Source: Fusobacteriales bacterium
GTDB lineage: Bacteria; Fusobacteriota; Fusobacteriia; Fusobacteriales; Fusobacteriaceae
Direction of reading: 5' to 3'
DNA length: 64,000 bases
Assembly (NCBI GenBank): GCA_020063625.1
Contig: JAICDD010000001.1
Span: 62,001-126,000, forward strand
In this document: piece by piece, positions 9,700 to 20,688 of the stretch
Layout of the letters: each line of letters opens with the position of its first letter
How positions within the stretch are numbered: position 1 is the first letter of the stretch
Program-made: the position numbers and the translations under genes
The notes under the pieces: generated by a model
Told to the model about the DNA's origin: nothing
The model's database searches: none
The model's input: only the letters and a program-made list of their open reading frames with translations

Positions 9700-11712
9700 T
9701 TATCTTCTTCTCATCATCATATGCATTAATCCACCACCATTTTCAAGATTAGTGAATCCCATTCTTTCTAAAATTGATATTGCATATGAACTTCTAGCTC
9801 CTGAAGCACAATATAAAGTTATTTTTCTATCTTTTGGACCTAATTCATCAACTCTATTTAATAATTCATCTAAAGGAATATTTATAGCTCCTGGATAAGC
9901 CCCCATTAAAAATTCTCCTTCAGTTCTAACATCTACTATTAAAGGTTGATTTAAATCAATTTTTTTAGTTTCTTTTTTTTCATTTTTTGTTTCTGCTTCT
10001 TCTTTTTCTATATCATTTATATCTTTTTTCTCTATTTCTTCTAAATTTACATCAAAATTTTTAGGAGTTATTGCCACAGCATAATTAGCTATACTATTAA
10101 ATCCTCCACTTACATTAATAACATTTTTATATCCTGCTCCAATTAATGTTCTTAATGCTTGATGCCCTTTTTTACCATTACAATCATATACTACTATTAA
10201 TCTATCTTTAGGTATTTCATCTAATTTTGTAGCAAATACTTCAAGTGGTATATTTTTAGCACCTTGAACATTTGCTTTTTCATATTTAAATATATCTCTT
10301 ACATCTATCCAAAACGGATTTTTATCTTCTAAGTACTCATCTAATTCAGCTACTGTTAAAGATGGTGAATATCCAGATATTTTATTTTCTGCCACATATG
10401 CTGCCATATTAATTACATCATTAGCAGTTCCAAGTGGTGGTGAATATGCAAAATCTACATCTGCTAATTCATAAATAGTACGTCCTGTTGCTGTTGCTAT
10501 TGCAAGTACATCAAGTCTTCTATCAGCACCTTGATATCCAGCAGTTTGACCTCCTAATATTACTCCTGTTTCTTTATCATAAACAATAGTTACAGTTACA
10601 TCTTTTGCTCCAGGATAATATGATGTATGATGTTCTTTATGAACAGTAATTGCATCTGCATTTATTCCATATTTTCTAGCTGCTTTTAATGATAATCCTG
10701 TAATTCCTGCTACAGCTTCAAATACTCTTACTATTGATGTTCCTATAGAACCATTATATTTATGATTTCCACCTAATGCATTTTCTGCTGCTATTCTTCC
10801 TTGTCTATTTGCAGGCCCTGCAAGAGGAATTCTTACTTTTCTTCCACTTACTCTATGTTCTAATTCTACCATATCTCCTGCTGCGTATATATTTTCATCA
10901 CTTGTTTGTAATAATGAATTTACTAATAATCCCCCTGCTTCTCCAAGAGCAAGTCCAGCTTCTTGAGCAAGTTTTAATGTAGGTTTTACTCCTATTGACA
11001 TTATTACCATATCTGCATCAATTTTATTTCCATTATTTAAAACAACATTTTTTCTTGAAATTTCAGTTACACTTTTACTTGTATGAAGTTCTACTCCATA
11101 TGATATTAACTCTTTTTGAATAAATCCAGCTATTTCAGCTTCCATTATTGACATTACATGTGGTTGCATTTCCACTAATGATACTTTTAAACCTCTTTTT
11201 ACTAATGCTTCTGCCATTTCAAGTCCAATAAATCCTCCACCAACAACTACTGCTGATTTTGGCTCTTTTTCTTTTATATATGAATGAATTTTGTCCATAT
11301 CATCAAGAGTCCATAATTGGAATATATGATTCTCTTTTGCTCCAGGAATTGGTGGTACTATAGGACGTCCTCCTTGAGCAAGTATAAGTTTTGTATATTC
11401 ATATTGTTTTTTCTCACCTGTTCTTGCTTCTATTGCATGAACTATTTTATTTTCTCTATCAATTTCAGTAGCAGTAGTATGTGTGTATACGTTTACTCTA
11501 TATTTATCATAAAAGCTCTCTGGGCTTTCAAGTATTAATTTTGATCTACTTTTAATATCTCCACCAATATAATATGGTAATCCACAGTTTGCAAATGATA
11601 TATCATTTCCAGCTTCTAATATTGTTATTTCAGCATCACTTGACAATCTTCTAGCTTTTGCCGCAGCTGTAGCTCCTGCTGCTACTCCTCCAATAATTAA
11701 TATTTTTTCCAT
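9700..11712 (-). CDS. CoA-disulfide reductase-like FAD/NAD(P) oxidoreductase with two C-terminal rhodanese domains
   Basis: GGVAAGATAAAKARRL, SFANCGLPYYIGG; rhodanese segments FWIDVRD...YDCNGKKG and IVDVRTEGEF...YCASGARS. Confidence 0.9.
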   Translation of the reverse strand: MEKILIIGGVAAGATAAAKARRLSSDAEITILEAGNDISFANCGLPYYIGGDIKSRSKLILESPESFYDKYRVNVYTHTTATEIDRENKIVHAIEARTGEKKQYEYTKLILAQGGRPIVPPIPGAKENHIFQLWTLDDMDKIHSYIKEKEPKSAVVVGGGFIGLEMAEALVKRGLKVSLVEMQPHVMSIMEAEIAGFIQKELISYGVELHTSKSVTEISRKNVVLNNGNKIDADMVIMSIGVKPTLKLAQEAGLALGEAGGLLVNSLLQTSDENIYAAGDMVELEHRVSGRKVRIPLAGPANRQGRIAAENALGGNHKYNGSIGTSIVRVFEAVAGITGLSLKAARKYGINADAITVHKEHHTSYYPGAKDVTVTIVYDKETGVILGGQTAGYQGADRRLDVLAIATATGRTIYELADVDFAYSPPLGTANDVINMAAYVAENKISGYSPSLTVAELDEYLEDKNPFWIDVRDIFKYEKANVQGAKNIPLEVFATKLDEIPKDRLIVVYDCNGKKGHQALRTLIGAGYKNVINVSGGFNSIANYAVAITPKNFDVNLEEIEKKDINDIEKEEAETKNEKKETKKIDLNQPLIVDVRTEGEFLMGAYPGAINIPLDELLNRVDELGPKDRKITLYCASGARSSYAISILERMGFTNLENGGGLMHMMMRRR

Positions 11713-12001
11713 AAATCTCCTCCACTATTAAATTAATATATTACAATATTATAATATATTAATATTTTCTTTTTGTCAATATTTTTTTAATCCTTAACAT
11801 ATAATACGTTTATCTCTTGAATTTCCTTTTTAGAAATGATAAAATTTATATAATAAAAAAATGAGGTGTTTATGAAAAAAAGAATATCCAATACTATTAT
11901 CCGATACTTCAAATAAAAATATATACACATTAAAAAATCAAAATGAAACAAATATTTTCTTTAAAAATATAGATAAAATATAAACTACACAAGGAGGATT
12001 T

Positions 12002-12880
12002 ATGAATATAGACAAAAATATTATAAGAAAATTTATGCAAGAAGAGTATGAAGGTTATCTAGTTTACAAAAAATTAGCAAAATTTGAAAAAAATCCAGAA
12101 AATTCTAAAATATTAGATAATATTGGAGAAGAAGAGTTAAAACATTTAGATACTTGGAAAACACTTTTAAATGAAAAACCTAAAGCTAGAATTTTTAAAG
12201 TATGGTTCTATATATTTGTTGCTAGATTTTTAGGACTTACTTTTGGTATAAAGTTAATGGAACGAAATGAGGATAAAGGAAAAAACGCTTATTTAGATGT
12301 TTTAAAAAATAATTTAGATAAAGATTTAGCAAATAATATTCAAAATATGATTAATGATGAAGATAAACATGAAAATCTTCTTATTAATATGATAAATGAA
12401 GAAAAATTAGATTATATTGGTTCTATCGTTCTTGGACTTAATGATGCCCTTGTAGAACTTACTGGTACTTTAGCAGGACTTACTTTTGCTTTAAAAAATA
12501 CAAAATTAATTGCTATGTCTGGATTAATTACTGGTATTGCTGCTTCATTTTCTATGGCTGCAAGTGAATATTTAGCTACAAAAGCAGAAGGTGATGACGA
12601 TGCTTTAAAATCTAGCATCTATACAGGTATTGCATATATTTTTACTGTTATTATACTAGCATTACCATATCTTATAATAAAAAGTTATTCCTTAGCTCTT
12701 GTATTTACATTAATATTTGCTTTACTTATTATTTTAGTATTTAATTTCTATATATCTATTGCAAAAGATTATAATTTTATAAAAAGATTTTTAGAAATGG
12801 CATTTTTAAGTATGGGGGTTGCTGGATTATCATTTATTATTGGAATAATAGTAAAAAATTTACTTGGAGTAGAAATATAG
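12002..12880 (+). CDS. ferritin-like/rubrerythrin domain fused to VIT1/CCC1-type iron/manganese transporter
   Basis: N-term EEYEGYLVYKKLA..GEEELKHL, EDKHE; C-term GLNDALVELTGTLAGL..SMAASEYLATKAE. Confidence 0.85.
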   Translation: MNIDKNIIRKFMQEEYEGYLVYKKLAKFEKNPENSKILDNIGEEELKHLDTWKTLLNEKPKARIFKVWFYIFVARFLGLTFGIKLMERNEDKGKNAYLDVLKNNLDKDLANNIQNMINDEDKHENLLINMINEEKLDYIGSIVLGLNDALVELTGTLAGLTFALKNTKLIAMSGLITGIAASFSMAASEYLATKAEGDDDALKSSIYTGIAYIFTVIILALPYLIIKSYSLALVFTLIFALLIILVFNFYISIAKDYNFIKRFLEMAFLSMGVAGLSFIIGIIVKNLLGVEI

Positions 12881-12889
12881 GAGAAATTT

Positions 12890-13681
12890 ATGTCAGATAT
12901 TAAATTAATTGTTTGTGACCTTGATGGAACTTTATTAAATAGTAATCATGAAATTTCAGATTTTAATATTGAAATATTAAAAAAACTTAAAGAAAAAAAC
13001 ATTGAAATAATTTTAGCTAGTGGTCGAAGTTATGAAGCCATGCTTCCTACAATAAAAAAACTAGAATTAAATAACGAAGTTATTAGCTATAATGGAGCTG
13101 CTATTTATAAAAATAATAACTTAATTTACCAAAAAACTTTACCAAAAAATATTGCAAAAGAACTTATTCAAATTGGAAAAGAAAAAGATATATATTTTCA
13201 TGCTTTTCACAATTTTAAATGGCATATTGAAAAATTTACTAATGAAGCCAAAGAATATAAAGAACGTTCTGGACTACAAGAATATTATATTGATTTTTCT
13301 ACATTAGAAAACCCAAATTTCCTTAAGCTTATGTATATATCTTCAAAAGAAAATATTGATAATTTAGAACTATTTTTAAAAGAAAAATACAAAGATAAAA
13401 TTTATTTAGGACGTTCTAATGATAATTTCCTTGAAGTTATGCATAAAGATGTATCAAAAGCAAATGCATTAAAAGAAATATTAAAAAATAGAGATTTTAG
13501 TAATGAAAATATTATGGCTTTTGGTGATGGATTTAATGATTATGAGATGTTAAAATACTCTAAAATTGGTGTTGTTATGAATAATTCTAATGAAAATTTA
13601 AAATCTCTTATAACACATAAAGCGCTCTCAAATGATGAAAATGGTGTTGGAATATTTTTAAAAAATTTTTTTAATTTATAA
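12890..13681 (+). CDS. Cof-type HAD-superfamily hydrolase
   Basis: VCDLDGTLLNS, ILASGRSY, FGDGFNDYEML. Confidence 0.93.
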   Translation: MSDIKLIVCDLDGTLLNSNHEISDFNIEILKKLKEKNIEIILASGRSYEAMLPTIKKLELNNEVISYNGAAIYKNNNLIYQKTLPKNIAKELIQIGKEKDIYFHAFHNFKWHIEKFTNEAKEYKERSGLQEYYIDFSTLENPNFLKLMYISSKENIDNLELFLKEKYKDKIYLGRSNDNFLEVMHKDVSKANALKEILKNRDFSNENIMAFGDGFNDYEMLKYSKIGVVMNNSNENLKSLITHKALSNDENGVGIFLKNFFNL

Positions 13682-13694
13682 CATTAACTATAAA

Positions 13695-13727
13695 CAAAAA
13701 AGTGAGTATTTTTATACTCACTTTTTT
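13695..13727. terminator. bidirectional terminator
   Basis: aaaaaagtgagta-ttttt-atactcactttttt. Confidence 0.8.
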
Positions 13728-13767
13728 ATATTTTTTATTATTTTTCAAAATTATATTTTCAACTAAA

Positions 13768-14607
13768 CTATAATATAACCTCTTTATGTCTTGCTGCATG
13801 ACAGTTTATATTTATAGCTACAGGCATCGACGCTATATGACATGGATGTGATTTTATTTTTACAGCAAGTGCTGTGGTATCTCCTCCAAATCCCATAGGC
13901 CCTATATTTAATCTGTTTATCTCTTCTAATAATTCATTTTCTATTTTAGCTAATTCACTATCTTCATTAACATCATCTATCTCTCTAAGAAGAGCTTCTT
14001 TTGCTAATATAGCTGATTTTTCAAAATTCCCACCTATTCCAATTCCTACAATTATTGGAGGACAAGGATTTCCACCTGCATTTTTTACAAAATCAATTAC
14101 AAATTTTTTTATCCCTTCTATTCCGTCAGATGGTTTCATCATTTTAACAGTACTCATATTTTCACTCCCTCCACCTTTTGGAGCAAAAATAATTCTTAAT
14201 TTATCTCCAGCAACTAATTTTGTATGAATAATTGCTGGTGTATTAGTTTTTGTATTTTCTCTAAATATAGGACTTTTTACAACTGATTTTCTCAAATATC
14301 CTTCACTATAACCTTTTTTTACTCCTTCATTTATAGCTTCATATATATCAAAATCAAAATATATTTCTCTTCCTATCTCTAAAAATACTACTGCTAAACC
14401 TGTGTCTTGACACATTGCTACTTTTTCATTACTAGCAATTTCATCATTTTTTATTATTTCAGTAAGTACATCTTTACCTAATGTATTTCTCTCATTTTCT
14501 TTTGCTTTTTTTAATTTATTCATCACATCTTTTGGAATATTATAATTTGCTTCTATACAAAGTTTTGCTACTTCATCTATTATTAGTTTTTTTTCTATTT
14601 TTCTCAT
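13768..14607 (-). CDS. class I fumarate hydratase (fumarase/tartrate dehydratase) alpha subunit
   Basis: CQDTGLAVVFLEIG, PKGGGSENMS, GNPCPPIIVGIGIGG, MGFGGDTTAL; ATG 14607. Confidence 0.9.
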   Translation of the reverse strand: MRKIEKKLIIDEVAKLCIEANYNIPKDVMNKLKKAKENERNTLGKDVLTEIIKNDEIASNEKVAMCQDTGLAVVFLEIGREIYFDFDIYEAINEGVKKGYSEGYLRKSVVKSPIFRENTKTNTPAIIHTKLVAGDKLRIIFAPKGGGSENMSTVKMMKPSDGIEGIKKFVIDFVKNAGGNPCPPIIVGIGIGGNFEKSAILAKEALLREIDDVNEDSELAKIENELLEEINRLNIGPMGFGGDTTALAVKIKSHPCHIASMPVAININCHAARHKEVIL

Positions 14608-14619
14608 TTTCTTCTCCAA

Positions 14620-16080
14620 TTATCTTTGATAATTTGGTGCTTCTTTTGTTATACTTATATCATGAGGATGACTCTCTTTTAATCCTGCTCCTGTAATTTT
14701 TACAAATTTACCATTTTTAATAAGATCATCAATAGTTGGTGTTCCACAATATCCCATACCTGCTCTTATTCCTCCACACATTTGGAATATTACATCTGAT
14801 AAACTTCCTTTATATGCTACTTTACCTTCTATTCCTTCAGGTACTAATTTTTTTGCATTATTTTGAAAATATCTATCTTTACTTCCTCTTTGCATTGCTG
14901 CCATAGAACCCATTCCTACATATATTTTAAATTTTCTTCCTTCATATATTATTTCTTCTCCAGGTGCTTCATCTGTTCCCGCAAGTAATCCACCTACCAT
15001 TACACAGTTTGCTCCAGCTGCTAGAGCTTTTACTATATCTCCTGATAATTTTATTCCACCATCAGCTATTACACCTATTCCTGTTCCTTTTAAAGCTTCA
15101 TATACATCATTTACAGCTGTAAGTTGTGGTACTCCTACTCCTGCTACAACTCTTGTTGTACAAATAGAACCAGGTCCTACTCCTACTTTTACAGCTGTTG
15201 CTCCTGCTTCTACTAAGTCAAGTGCAGCTTCTTTTGTTACTATATTTCCTCCTATTATATCTAATTCAGGAAATTTTGTTCTTATTTTCTTTACAGTTTC
15301 AAGTACTCCTTTTGAATGTCCATGAGCAGAATCTACAGTAATTATATCTACACCAGCTTTTACAAGTGCTTCTACTCTATCTAAAGTATCTGCTCCTACT
15401 CCTACTGCTGCTCCTACTCTAAGTCTTCCTCTTTCATCTTTACATGCAAATGGAAACTCTTCAGCTTTATCTATATCTTTTATAGTTATTAATCCTTTTA
15501 ATTTATTATTTTCATCTACAATAGGTAATTTTTCTATTCTATTTTCTAATAAAATCTCTTTTGCTTCTTCTAAAGTAGTCCCTTCTGGAGCTGTTATTAA
15601 ATTTTCTTTTGTCATTACCTCTTCTACATTTTGGTCTAAATTTTTTCTATATTTAAGGTCTCTATTTGTTATTATTCCAACTAAAGTACCATCATCTTCT
15701 ACTACTGGTAATCCTGATATTTTGTATTTTCCCATTATAGTATCTGCATCTAAAAGAGTAGAATCTCTATGAAGTGTGATAGGGTCTGTTATCATTCCAC
15801 TTTCATTTCTTTTTACTTTATCTACCTCTGCAGCTTGCTCTTCTATAGTCATATTTTTATGTATAAATCCAAGTCCACCTTCTCTTGCAATTGCAATAGC
15901 TAATCTTGCTTCTGTTACTGTATCCATTGCAGCACTTAAAATAGGTATATTTAGCTCTATTTTTTTTGTAAGTTTTGTTTTTAATGATACTTCATGAGGT
16001 AATACCTCTGATTTTTGTGGCACCAATAATACGTCATCAAATGTTATTGCTTCTTTTATTATTTTCCCGTTTAACATCAT
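14620..16080 (-). CDS. guaB: inosine-5'-monophosphate dehydrogenase with CBS pair
   Basis: [41 protein letters not shown]. Confidence 0.98.
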   Translation of the reverse strand: MMLNGKIIKEAITFDDVLLVPQKSEVLPHEVSLKTKLTKKIELNIPILSAAMDTVTEARLAIAIAREGGLGFIHKNMTIEEQAAEVDKVKRNESGMITDPITLHRDSTLLDADTIMGKYKISGLPVVEDDGTLVGIITNRDLKYRKNLDQNVEEVMTKENLITAPEGTTLEEAKEILLENRIEKLPIVDENNKLKGLITIKDIDKAEEFPFACKDERGRLRVGAAVGVGADTLDRVEALVKAGVDIITVDSAHGHSKGVLETVKKIRTKFPELDIIGGNIVTKEAALDLVEAGATAVKVGVGPGSICTTRVVAGVGVPQLTAVNDVYEALKGTGIGVIADGGIKLSGDIVKALAAGANCVMVGGLLAGTDEAPGEEIIYEGRKFKIYVGMGSMAAMQRGSKDRYFQNNAKKLVPEGIEGKVAYKGSLSDVIFQMCGGIRAGMGYCGTPTIDDLIKNGKFVKITGAGLKESHPHDISITKEAPNYQR

Positions 16081-16086
16081 TCCTCC

Positions 16087-16587
16087 TTAAATATCATCTT
16101 TTATTATTTTAAATTTTTCTCTCTCTAATTCTCTCAATATTGCGCAAAACTCTATTTTTTTATTCATTACAAGTGGAATTATATATTGTTTTTTCTCAGT
16201 TGTAATAATATCCAGACAAGCTTCTATTTTTTTTGTATTTGGAATAACCATTTTTTTCAATTCTATACTATCTATACTACTAATATTAAATTTAAATGTT
16301 TTAGTAATTATTTCATCATTTTTTATATCTATAATAAGTTTAAATGTAAACACTTCTTGTACTACTAATATTCCTGTATAAAATATAAGTGCTCCAAGTA
16401 TTCCAGCAAAAGATATTTTTTTATTTATTATTTCTGACATATAATATAATCCAATTAATATTAATGGTAATCCTGTTCCTAATTTTATTATTTTAGTTCT
16501 TAAATTCAAACTAAATTTATAAATATCTTTTTCTAATTTTATCTCTTTTTTCCCTATTGCTTTAACTAAATCTTCATAAAAAAACAT
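16087..16587 (-). CDS. hypothetical membrane protein, PH-like
   Basis: Two TM segments then soluble beta-rich segment; good RBS. Confidence 0.6.
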   Translation of the reverse strand: MFFYEDLVKAIGKKEIKLEKDIYKFSLNLRTKIIKLGTGLPLILIGLYYMSEIINKKISFAGILGALIFYTGILVVQEVFTFKLIIDIKNDEIITKTFKFNISSIDSIELKKMVIPNTKKIEACLDIITTEKKQYIIPLVMNKKIEFCAILRELEREKFKIIKDDI

Positions 16588-16649
16588 AGTATCACTCCTT
16601 TTATAATATTTTTTATATGATACTATATTTCATTATACTCTGTAAAGAA

Positions 16650-18188
16650 TTATTCCCATTCAATAGTTGCAGGCGGTTTAGAGCTTATATCATATGCTAA
16701 TCTATTTATTCCTTTTACTTCATTGATTATTCTATTTGATACTTTTTCTAAAAATTCATATGGTAAATGTGACCATGTAGCAGTCATAAAATCTGTTGTG
16801 TTAGCACTTCTTAATACTGCTGTATATTCATATGTTCTTTCATCTCCCATTACACCTACTGATTTTACTGGTAAAAGAACTACAAATGCTTGACTTATTT
16901 TATCATATAAATTATGTTTTCTAAGCTCTTCTATAAAAATATCATCTGCTTCTCTTAAAATATCTGCTTTTTCCTTTGTTACTTCTCCAAGTATTCTTAT
17001 TCCAAGACCAGGCCCTGGAAATGGATGTCTATCTATCATATATTCTGGTATTCCTAATTCTCTTCCTACTTTTCTTACTTCATCTTTAAATAATTCTCTA
17101 AGTGGCTCAAGTAGTTCAAACTCCATCTCTTCAGGTAGTCCACCTACATTATGATGTGATTTTATTGTTGCTGAAGGTCCTTTTATAGATTGTGATTCTA
17201 TTACATCTGGATAAATTGTCCCTTGTGCCAAGAAATCAGCATCTTTAAATTTTTGTTTTTGCTCTTCAAATATGTCAATAAACTCTTTCCCAATAATTTT
17301 TCTTTTTTGCTCTGGGTCTGTAACCCCTTTTAATTTACTTAAAAATCTATCTTCTGCATTTATACATTCAATATTCATTTTAAAGTTTTTACCATATGTT
17401 TCCATTACTTTTTTTGCTTCATCTTTTCTCATAAGTCCTGTATCTACAAAAAAACAGTTTAAATTATCTCCAATAGCTTTATGTATAAGTACAGCTGCTA
17501 CTGATGAATCTACTCCTCCAGATAGAGCTAAAATTACTTTTTTATCTCCTACTTTTTCTCTTATCTCTTTTATTGTTTTCTCTATATAATTTTCCATTGA
17601 CCAGTTTTTTTCACATTTTGCTATTTCAAATACAAAATTTTCTAATATATTTTTACCATATACAGAATGTGTTACTTCTGGATGAAATTGTACAGTATAT
17701 ATTTTTTTTTCTTCATTAGCAAGAACTGCTATTGATGAGTCTGTATGAGCTAATTTTTCAAATCCTTTCGCTATTTCAACTACATGATCTGCATGACTCA
17801 TCCATACTTGTGATTTTTCTGGAACATTTTTAAAAAATCTACTTTCTTTTTTATCAATTATTAATTCTGCTTTCCCAAACTCTTGTTTATCTGCTCTATC
17901 TACTTTTCCTCCAAGTAGATGCATAGTAAGTTGCATTCCATAGCATATTCCAAGTATAGGTATATTTAACTCATATATCTCTTTTTCTATTGTAGGTGCA
18001 TCTTCTAAATATACTGATGCTGGTCCACCTGATAAAATAATTCCTTTTGGTTGCATAGCTTTTATCTCTTCAAGTGGTGTAAAATAAGGTACTATTTCAG
18101 CATATACTCCCATTTCTCTAATTCTTCTAGCAATAAGTTGGTTATATTGAGAACCAAAATCTAAAATTACTATACTATCTTTATACAT
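16650..18188 (-). CDS. guaA: GMP synthase (glutamine-hydrolysing)
   Basis: [39 protein letters not shown]-term PPATIEWE. Confidence 0.98.
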   Translation of the reverse strand: MYKDSIVILDFGSQYNQLIARRIREMGVYAEIVPYFTPLEEIKAMQPKGIILSGGPASVYLEDAPTIEKEIYELNIPILGICYGMQLTMHLLGGKVDRADKQEFGKAELIIDKKESRFFKNVPEKSQVWMSHADHVVEIAKGFEKLAHTDSSIAVLANEEKKIYTVQFHPEVTHSVYGKNILENFVFEIAKCEKNWSMENYIEKTIKEIREKVGDKKVILALSGGVDSSVAAVLIHKAIGDNLNCFFVDTGLMRKDEAKKVMETYGKNFKMNIECINAEDRFLSKLKGVTDPEQKRKIIGKEFIDIFEEQKQKFKDADFLAQGTIYPDVIESQSIKGPSATIKSHHNVGGLPEEMEFELLEPLRELFKDEVRKVGRELGIPEYMIDRHPFPGPGLGIRILGEVTKEKADILREADDIFIEELRKHNLYDKISQAFVVLLPVKSVGVMGDERTYEYTAVLRSANTTDFMTATWSHLPYEFLEKVSNRIINEVKGINRLAYDISSKPPATIEWE

Positions 18189-18226
18189 CTATTTTCTCTC
18201 CTTAAATTAAAATTGTTTATAACAAA

Positions 18227-18274
18227 AAACCTAAGCATATACTTATCCTATGGCGAAAGTATATACTTAGGTTT
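18227..18274 (-). terminator. riboswitch-controlled terminator upstream of guaA
   Basis: minus strand: aaacctaagtatatactt..aagtatatgcttaggttttttt. Confidence 0.85.
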
Positions 18275-18293
18275 AACTAAATATAAAAACTTT

Positions 18294-18361
18294 CACTCAT
18301 AGAAGATTGATTTACGGTCAATCGTAGAGACACCAATCCATATTATTGGCTTATATGAATG
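18294..18361 (-). ncRNA. purine riboswitch aptamer, guanine class predicted
   Basis: minus strand: cattcatataagccaataatatggattggtgtctctacgattgaccgtaaatcaatcttctatgagtg; P1/P2/P3, ATATGG, TCTAC and C at the specificity position (CTATG). Confidence 0.92.
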
Positions 18362-18394
18362 AACTATTCATTATTCTATTTTTAAATTTACAAG

Positions 18395-18423
18395 ATAATA
18401 TCACAAAAACAAAATATTGTCAA
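18395..18423 (-). promoter_or_regulatory. sigma70-like promoter for guaA riboswitch transcript
   Basis: TTGACA-17-TATTAT on minus strand. Confidence 0.75.
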
Positions 18424-18455
18424 TACTTTGGATTGCCAAAATTCATTTTATAATA

Positions 18456-20507
18456 TTATTTGAGTTTGAAAAATTTTAATTCATTATCTAAATCTTTATT
18501 TTTTTCAAGTATATCTCTAATAATTTCTAATTTATCTCTAAGTACTAAACTAATGTTTTCTCCTAATTCATCTGTTTTTATTCCGTATGACTCTATAGTT
18601 GTTGAATTAGTTGCAATATTCTCTACAGCTTTTGCTATCTCTTCTATTGCAAGCATTTGTTCATTTAAATTTGTATCTATATCTTTTATTTTATCATCTG
18701 TTGATTCAGATAACTCTACTACTTTACTTAAATTTTCTACTAAATCTGAAATTCCTTTTTCTGCATAGATTATTTTTTCTTTTACTACTTCATTTTCTTT
18801 TGCTACTATTTCTACTTCTTTTTGTATTGTAGTAGTTATTTCATCTATTTTTTTAGTTTCACTACTTGTTTGTTCTGCTAGTTTTCTTATCTCTTCTGCT
18901 ACTACACTAAATCCTCTTCCTGCTTCTCCTGCTCTTGCTGCTTCTATTGCTGCATTTAGTGCTAATAAATTTGTTTGTTCTGAAATAGCATTAATTGCAA
19001 CTGTAATATTCCCTATATCTTTTGATATATTTACTAAATCTTTTACTTTTTCATTAGTTTCTATTACTTTATTAGTGACTTCGTTCATATCAGTTTTTAC
19101 TACAATTCCAAAATCTATTCCTTTTTTAGCTGTTTCTAAAGTAACACTAGAATTTTTTAAAATCTCTTTATTAAAATCTGTTACTGTTTTTACTGATGAT
19201 GATACTTCCTCTACACTTGCTAATGTTTCTTCTGTACTTGCTGTTTGGTCTCTTACTTGGTCTAATATATTCTCTATCATATTTTTTAGTATTAATATAC
19301 TATCTTTTTCTTCATTTGCTATTATATTTGTCATATCCTCTTCTAATTCAATGTTTTGTGTATTTATATTTTGTGATAATCCATGTGTTTTATTTATTAT
19401 AATATTTAATTTTTCTATTAAATTATTAATACTATTAGAAATGTCCTTTATTTCATCTTTTGTTTTTATTTTACTTTCAAATGTTAAATCTCCATTTGAT
19501 AATTTATCTATATCTGTTGTTATTAATTTTATTGGTTTTGAAATTGCTCTTCCTATTATACTAGAGCTTATACCCACTATTAGTAATATAAATATATTTA
19601 TTATTAATAGTGAATTTCTAAATTTTATAATTGGTCCCATTATCTCCTCTGTATAAGTTCCACTTACTATATACCAATCTAAATCTTCATAATATTTTGA
19701 ATTAATTATTTTTTCTCTTGCTACTTTATCACTTGGATTTTTCCAATAATATATAGTATTTCCTTCTTTTTTATCTATTATCTCTTTAGCAAACTCTTTA
19801 CCATTTATATCTTTAGTGTTTAATATGCTTTTACCTTCTAAAGCTGGATGTACTACAAGTACTCCTTTACTATCCATTATATAAGTATATCCTGTTTTTC
19901 CTATTTTTACTGATAATATTTTATCTCTAAAATCATCTTTTCTAATTAAATCTTTAAATTCATCTTTATAACTTGTTGCACTAATTAAAAGATCCCATGG
20001 TTCAAAATATACTCTATACAAAGCTTTCATTTTACCTTTATATTCATATTCAGTATATTCATTTTTTGCTTCTTCTCTTCCTTTAATTCCATTATACAAT
20101 GAAGATACTTTCCCAATAGTAGTCTTTGTTGGATGCATTAATATCTTACCTGTTTTATAAGACATTACATATGGATATCCTGTTTTTCCTATTTTTTGAC
20201 TTAATATAATTTCACTTAATTCTTTTTTTGCTTCTTCTTCTGTTATTTTTCCATCTTGTACTTTTTTATAATATTCTTTTACAATGTCTAGATCCTTTTC
20301 TGCTATCCCTCTCAAATAGCTTTTTATAGATACATTTACACTTGTATCTACCATGTTATAAGTTAGCTCATTAATTCTTTCGATATCACTTATTATTTGT
20401 TTTCTTAATAATGTTTTACCAAATTGATAAACTAAAATATTAATTAATAATAATACAAATACTGTTATACTAACAAAAATAATACTAATTTTTTTACCAA
20501 TTTTCAT
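18456..20507 (-). CDS. methyl-accepting chemotaxis protein with Cache-type sensor and HAMP
   Basis: [38 protein letters not shown]; two IGKTGYxYxM Cache repeats. Confidence 0.95.
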   Translation of the reverse strand: MKIGKKISIIFVSITVFVLLLINILVYQFGKTLLRKQIISDIERINELTYNMVDTSVNVSIKSYLRGIAEKDLDIVKEYYKKVQDGKITEEEAKKELSEIILSQKIGKTGYPYVMSYKTGKILMHPTKTTIGKVSSLYNGIKGREEAKNEYTEYEYKGKMKALYRVYFEPWDLLISATSYKDEFKDLIRKDDFRDKILSVKIGKTGYTYIMDSKGVLVVHPALEGKSILNTKDINGKEFAKEIIDKKEGNTIYYWKNPSDKVAREKIINSKYYEDLDWYIVSGTYTEEIMGPIIKFRNSLLIINIFILLIVGISSSIIGRAISKPIKLITTDIDKLSNGDLTFESKIKTKDEIKDISNSINNLIEKLNIIINKTHGLSQNINTQNIELEEDMTNIIANEEKDSILILKNMIENILDQVRDQTASTEETLASVEEVSSSVKTVTDFNKEILKNSSVTLETAKKGIDFGIVVKTDMNEVTNKVIETNEKVKDLVNISKDIGNITVAINAISEQTNLLALNAAIEAARAGEAGRGFSVVAEEIRKLAEQTSSETKKIDEITTTIQKEVEIVAKENEVVKEKIIYAEKGISDLVENLSKVVELSESTDDKIKDIDTNLNEQMLAIEEIAKAVENIATNSTTIESYGIKTDELGENISLVLRDKLEIIRDILEKNKDLDNELKFFKLK

Positions 20508-20646
20508 TTTTACCACACTCCTTATAATATAAACATAATCTCGAACTCTTTCTTAGTAAAAAGATTGTTTAAGTAAGCTTGAGCCTCGAATCCACACAAC
20601 AACAAAGTTTTTCCTCGATTCTTATTTTTAATAACCAAATAAAAAA

Positions 20647-20669
20647 GGGCATCCAAAAATTGGATACCC
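20647..20669 (-). terminator. glpX terminator
   Basis: gggcatcc-aaaaatt-ggataccc hairpin. Confidence 0.65.
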
Positions 20670-20688
20670 TAAAATAATGCTAATTAAA

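Noticed and set aside
12412-12618. - strand 68 aa ORF
   Set aside because: Antisense to the ferritin-VIT1 gene
20560-20610. tRNA-like GGATTCGAGGC segment upstream of MCP
   Set aside because: Resembles a T-arm only; no acceptor or anticodon arms can be drawn
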